Below, piece by piece: positions 61,478 through 64,000 of a stretch of DNA of 64,000 bases. Position 1 is the stretch's first letter; each line of letters opens with the position of its first letter. The DNA lies in assembly GCF_026341125.1 (NCBI RefSeq), contig NZ_JAPEOR010000003.1, positions 1,674,001-1,738,000 on the forward strand. The letters are read 5' to 3'. Origin of the DNA: Streptomyces sp. NBC_01142. GTDB taxonomy: Bacteria; Actinomycetota; Actinomycetes; Streptomycetales; Streptomycetaceae. The translations under genes and the position numbers were made by a program. The notes beneath the pieces are model-generated. The model searched no databases. It had not been told where the DNA came from and saw only the letters and a list, made by a program, of their open reading frames with translations.

Positions 61478-62911
61478 CAATGCCGTTGCTTGAAGTTTCT
61501 TGCGGTTTTGCGTGACGGGCCGACCGTTGGGCCGTTGTGTCTAGTGTGCATCCGTGGGCTGGGGTATCTGAGCGAGTGCGGCTGGGCGTGGTTACGCGGT
61601 GGGTGACGCCGGAGCTGGTGGACGAGGTCCTGTCGGAGTGTCGTAAGCGGGACTGTCGGCCGGGTGCGCTGCCGGCCAGGTTCATGGTGTATTTCACGCT
61701 CGCGCTGGCGCTCTTTCACCAGGATTCCTGCGATGATGTGGCCGAGCATGTGGTGGGCGGCATGCCGGAGTTGAGTGGGTGCATCCCGCACAAGGCCTCG
61801 TTCACCCGGGCCCGTGAGCGTCTGGGCCCGGAGGTTCTGCAACGGCTCTTCCATCGCCTGGCCGGCCCACTGGCCCCGACCGGCCTGGCGGGGTCCTTCT
61901 ACCAGGGGATGCGTCTCGCGGCGGTCGATGGTTTCCTGCTCGACGTTCCGGATAACGACGCCAACCGACGCGCCTTCGGCGGGCCGAAAGACTCCAGCGG
62001 GAAGCCGGGCGGGTTTCCGCAGGTGCGGGTAGTGACGCTGACCGAGACCGGCACGCACGCCTCGATTGACGCGCGGGTGGGTGGCTACAACAGCGGTGAG
62101 CGCGACCCGGCCGTGGAGATGGCCGCCTCGGCCGCAGGGATGCTCGTGATCATGGACCGCGGGTTCCCCGGGGTTGAGCTGTGGAAGGCGTACGCCGGCG
62201 CTGGCTCCCACCTGCTGCTGCGGGCCCGCTCGTGTGTCGCCCGCCGGCCGGTCCGGCACTTGCCCGACGGCACCTACCTGGCCCGGATGAACCTTGGCGG
62301 ACAGAAGGGGGCTCATCCGGGCGGTGTCCTGGTCCGCGTGATCGAGTACCGCGTGGACGGGGGCGAGGTGATCCGTCTGCTGACCGACCTCTTCGACCAA
62401 GACGCTTACCCCGCTGCCGAGTTGGCGGCCCTCTATCACGAGAGGTGGGAGGTGGAGTCCTCCTACCGGCAGATCAAGACCTTCCAGCGAGGCCGGCAGG
62501 AGGTCCTGCGATCGGCCGACCCGCAGCTGGTACGCCAGGAAGTATGGGCGCACCTGATCGTCCACCACTGCCTGACCCAGATCATCATGCGACTTGCCGA
62601 CGGACACGGCATCGACCCGGACCGCATCTCGTTCGTCAAGGTCCTCAAGCACACCCGCCGCAGCGTGGTTCGACACCACACCGATACTCCGACAAAGATC
62701 CAAGGGTTCTTGGCCTCGCTGGCGGCGAAGGTTCGCCGGAAACTCGACAACGGCACTCGCCGGCTCCGAGAAGCGGACCGGTTCCTCAAACGGCCCAACT
62801 CGCTCTACTCCTACCGACCAAAGGACCAGCCACGCGTCCCCGTGCGCCAGGTGCCCACCAAAGCCATCACGCTCCACGCGACGATGGTCCAGTAGTTAAG
62901 CAACGGCATTG
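61478..62911 (+). mobile_element. intact IS4-family element
   Basis: 1,434 bp with inverted ends CAATGCCGTTGCTTGAA (61478-) and, reverse-complemented, CAATGCCGTTGCTTAAC (to 62911). Flanked by a perfect 10-bp duplication, GCCGGGTACT, at 61468-61477 and 62912-62921, the size expected for IS4 elements. Confidence 0.93.
61537..62895 (+). CDS. IS4-family transposase
   Basis: A 452-aa protein. An N-terminal insertion-sequence domain (LVDEVLSECRKRDCRPGALP, RARERLGPEVLQRLFHRLAG) precedes the DDE core: MRLAAVDGFLLDVPDNDANR (first Asp), GMLVIMDRGFPGVELWKAYA (second Asp) and LAALYHERWEVESSYRQIKT, the Y-(2)-R-(3)-E-(6)-K signature of IS4 with the catalytic Glu. Uninterrupted, so probably active. The GTG start at 61537 has no strong RBS; other starts are possible. 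Confidence 0.92.
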   Translation: MSSVHPWAGVSERVRLGVVTRWVTPELVDEVLSECRKRDCRPGALPARFMVYFTLALALFHQDSCDDVAEHVVGGMPELSGCIPHKASFTRARERLGPEVLQRLFHRLAGPLAPTGLAGSFYQGMRLAAVDGFLLDVPDNDANRRAFGGPKDSSGKPGGFPQVRVVTLTETGTHASIDARVGGYNSGERDPAVEMAASAAGMLVIMDRGFPGVELWKAYAGAGSHLLLRARSCVARRPVRHLPDGTYLARMNLGGQKGAHPGGVLVRVIEYRVDGGEVIRLLTDLFDQDAYPAAELAALYHERWEVESSYRQIKTFQRGRQEVLRSADPQLVRQEVWAHLIVHHCLTQIIMRLADGHGIDPDRISFVKVLKHTRRSVVRHHTDTPTKIQGFLASLAAKVRRKLDNGTRRLREADRFLKRPNSLYSYRPKDQPRVPVRQVPTKAITLHATMVQ

Positions 62912-63639
62912 GCCGGGTACTTCGAAGTGGAACAAGATAGAGCACCGGATGTTCTGTCACATCACAGCGAACTGGCGGGGGAGGCCGCTGACCAGCTACC
63001 AGGTCGTCCTCGAGACCATCGCCGCCACAACAACCAAGACCGGCCTGACCATCGGGGCCGAACTGGACACAGGCAGCTACGACCTCGGCATCAGCGTCAC
63101 ACCCGCCGAGTTCCACGCCCTTCCGATCACGCCCAACGCCTTCCACGGTGACTGGAACTACACACTGTCTCCCGTTCCACCGCGAGCGCCAGACGCGCCG
63201 GCAACGACACACCGGACCGACCCGGCCCTGACCGCGATGCTCACCGATCCGGCCCTGACCGGCATGTCACGAACCGCCTTCGAGTATTTGGTGGCGGTCT
63301 CGGAGCCTTTCTGGGACGCCTTGGCCGAGGCAGCATTCCAGCGACGCTTCCACCGCCCGCGCAGCTACCGCCACCCACAGACCAGCAGCGTGGACCACAC
63401 CCACCGGCTCCTGGCAGCCATCCTGCACCGCCGCAGAGCGGTGACCATGACGTTCCTGGCCCAACTACTGGGCGTCAACCGCACCAACCTGTCCATCCAG
63501 TACCAGGATGCAAAACGGCTCCTGGACCTGCACCGGATCCACGTCACGCCGATACCCGGATCGCCCGCCCGCACATTGGAACAGCTACACGCCCGAACAA
63601 CCCCTGCGGAACCCCGTCGCTGACAGTTATTGAAATACG

Positions 63640-64000
63640 GGCCCCCGAAGTGCCTGTGTACTGCCGGCCCACCCCCGCCGACGTGATGCCCTTCTTGATG
63701 AAGCCGGTGTCATCGATGATCAGCACACCCTCCGGACCGAGTCGCTCGCCGACGTAGTCACGGACGTCATCCCGCAAGGCATCGGCGTCCCAGCGGGCAC
63801 CGCCGAGCAAGTGCTGCATGCCGGCAGGGTCCCGGTGACCAGCCCATTCGGCCAGCTGCCAGCCGTTCTTCCGCCCCACCGGAGCCAGCAGCCCCCGCAC
63901 GTAGTCCCGCATCCGCCACCGCAGATCCACCCGCCCGAACCGGCCCCCAACACGCACCAGCAGAGCATCCAACTCCGCCGCCCACACCTCAGCCTCAACC
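63640..64000 (-). pseudogene. IS701-family transposase, N-terminal fragment running off the window
   Basis: The minus strand reads AELDALLVRVGGRFGRVDLR, GRKNGWQLAEWAGHRDPAGM, GVLIIDDTGFIKKGITSAGV and GRQYTGTSG up to the ISAzo13 end. The start lies beyond 64000. It differs clearly in sequence from the plus-strand fragment at 60068-60468, so the two come from different IS701 elements. Confidence 0.82.

Larger units (their letters stand above)
60518..63623 (+). pseudogene. ISAzo13-family transposase split by IS4 insertion
   Basis: The 5' part encodes VAAASGTSTATIARGMAELA, LRVRAPGAGRKRLTDTDPGL, QPVISVDTKAKEWLGNRDRP (first Asp) and LLITADSGGSNDPRRWTWKS (second Asp region). The IS4 with a GCCGGGTACT duplication follows; the gene then resumes TSKWNKIEHRMFCHITANWR (Glu) and ends LEQLHARTTPAEPRR at 63623. 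Removing the insert and one 10-bp repeat restores HLPPGTSKWNKIEH in frame. The gene is thus a clean, recent disruption. Confidence 0.88.
60469..63639 (+). mobile_element. ISAzo13-family element, itself interrupted by an IS4-family element
   Basis: Ends TGTACTTCAATAAGTG (60469-) and, reverse-complemented, CGTATTTCAATAACTG (to 63639) enclose one transposase gene that is split by the IS4-family element at 61478-62911. Without it the element is about 1.73 kb. Both flanks are IS701 transposase 5' fragments in opposite orientation, broken at the same codon. Confidence 0.8.

Noticed and set aside
61477..62877. 466-aa minus-strand frame across the IS4 element
   Set aside because: Shadow of the IS4 transposase, which has the full DDE and YREK pattern on the plus strand.

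Overview
This is high-G+C actinomycete DNA, almost certainly Streptomyces. The evidence is strongly G/C-biased third codon positions, GTG starts, twin TadE/TadG genes beside a LysM-BTAD protein, a CmtR-type metal sensor, DUF-rich hypotheticals and the IS families typical of Streptomyces chromosome arms or large linear plasmids. No rRNA, tRNA or CRISPR array was seen.

Layout. (1) 1-7.0 kb is the 3' part of a Tad/Flp pilus locus: TadB and TadC platform proteins, a small Flp pilin, a lipoprotein, two TadE-like and one TadG-like pseudopilins, and a 1,219-aa LysM plus BTAD membrane protein. (2) 7.4-12.3 kb is a metal/metalloid region: a cmtR-CDF transporter-TauE/SafE operon, an APC permease, arsI/cadI, arsR, and an ACR3 pump gene that is frameshifted and truncated, followed by a 143-bp MITE. 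(3) 12.6-21.3 kb holds a RidA protein, a HEAT-like repeat protein, TPR proteins, a Cdc48-like AAA ATPase, a broken PP2C phosphatase and a secreted ricin-type lectin with a clear terminator. (4) 21.5-34.3 kb is an IS graveyard (IS5, IS630, IS110). It encloses a lower-G+C island (24.6-29.9 kb) with a double-length virginiamycin-B-lyase-like propeller, a polymorphic-toxin-like protein, a HlyD-like adaptor and a 95-aa protein. (5) 34.7-41.3 kb holds metabolic and hypothetical genes, a frameshifted alpha/beta hydrolase, a complete IS5 element and a NarL-type two-component system. (6) 41.7-52.1 kb is a ku gene split by a 9.57-kb Tn554-like transposon.

The Tn554-like element is the most interesting part. 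Its minus-strand operon encodes three overlapping tyrosine recombinases plus a TnpC-like coiled-coil protein. Its only recognisable cargo is a converging two-gene module: a three-helix membrane protein abutting, with no gap, a trypsin-like serine protease with an intact His-Asp-Ser triad. This resembles the small accessory modules carried by mobile elements and is a candidate uncharacterised defence or stress system. The middle recombinase gene is interrupted by an intact IS630, so the element is probably stranded.

(7) 52.1-64 kb holds an nrdJ remnant, a single tyrosine integrase with a coiled-coil membrane protein, an abortive-infection-like gene split by an IS with a 5-bp duplication, a MerR-like regulator, an unexplained CTGC-rich repeat tract, a MazF-like toxin, and a nest of IS701, ISAzo13 and IS4 elements that runs off the end. 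Many genes carry one- or two-base indels, so either real decay or uncorrected homopolymer errors should be considered throughout.
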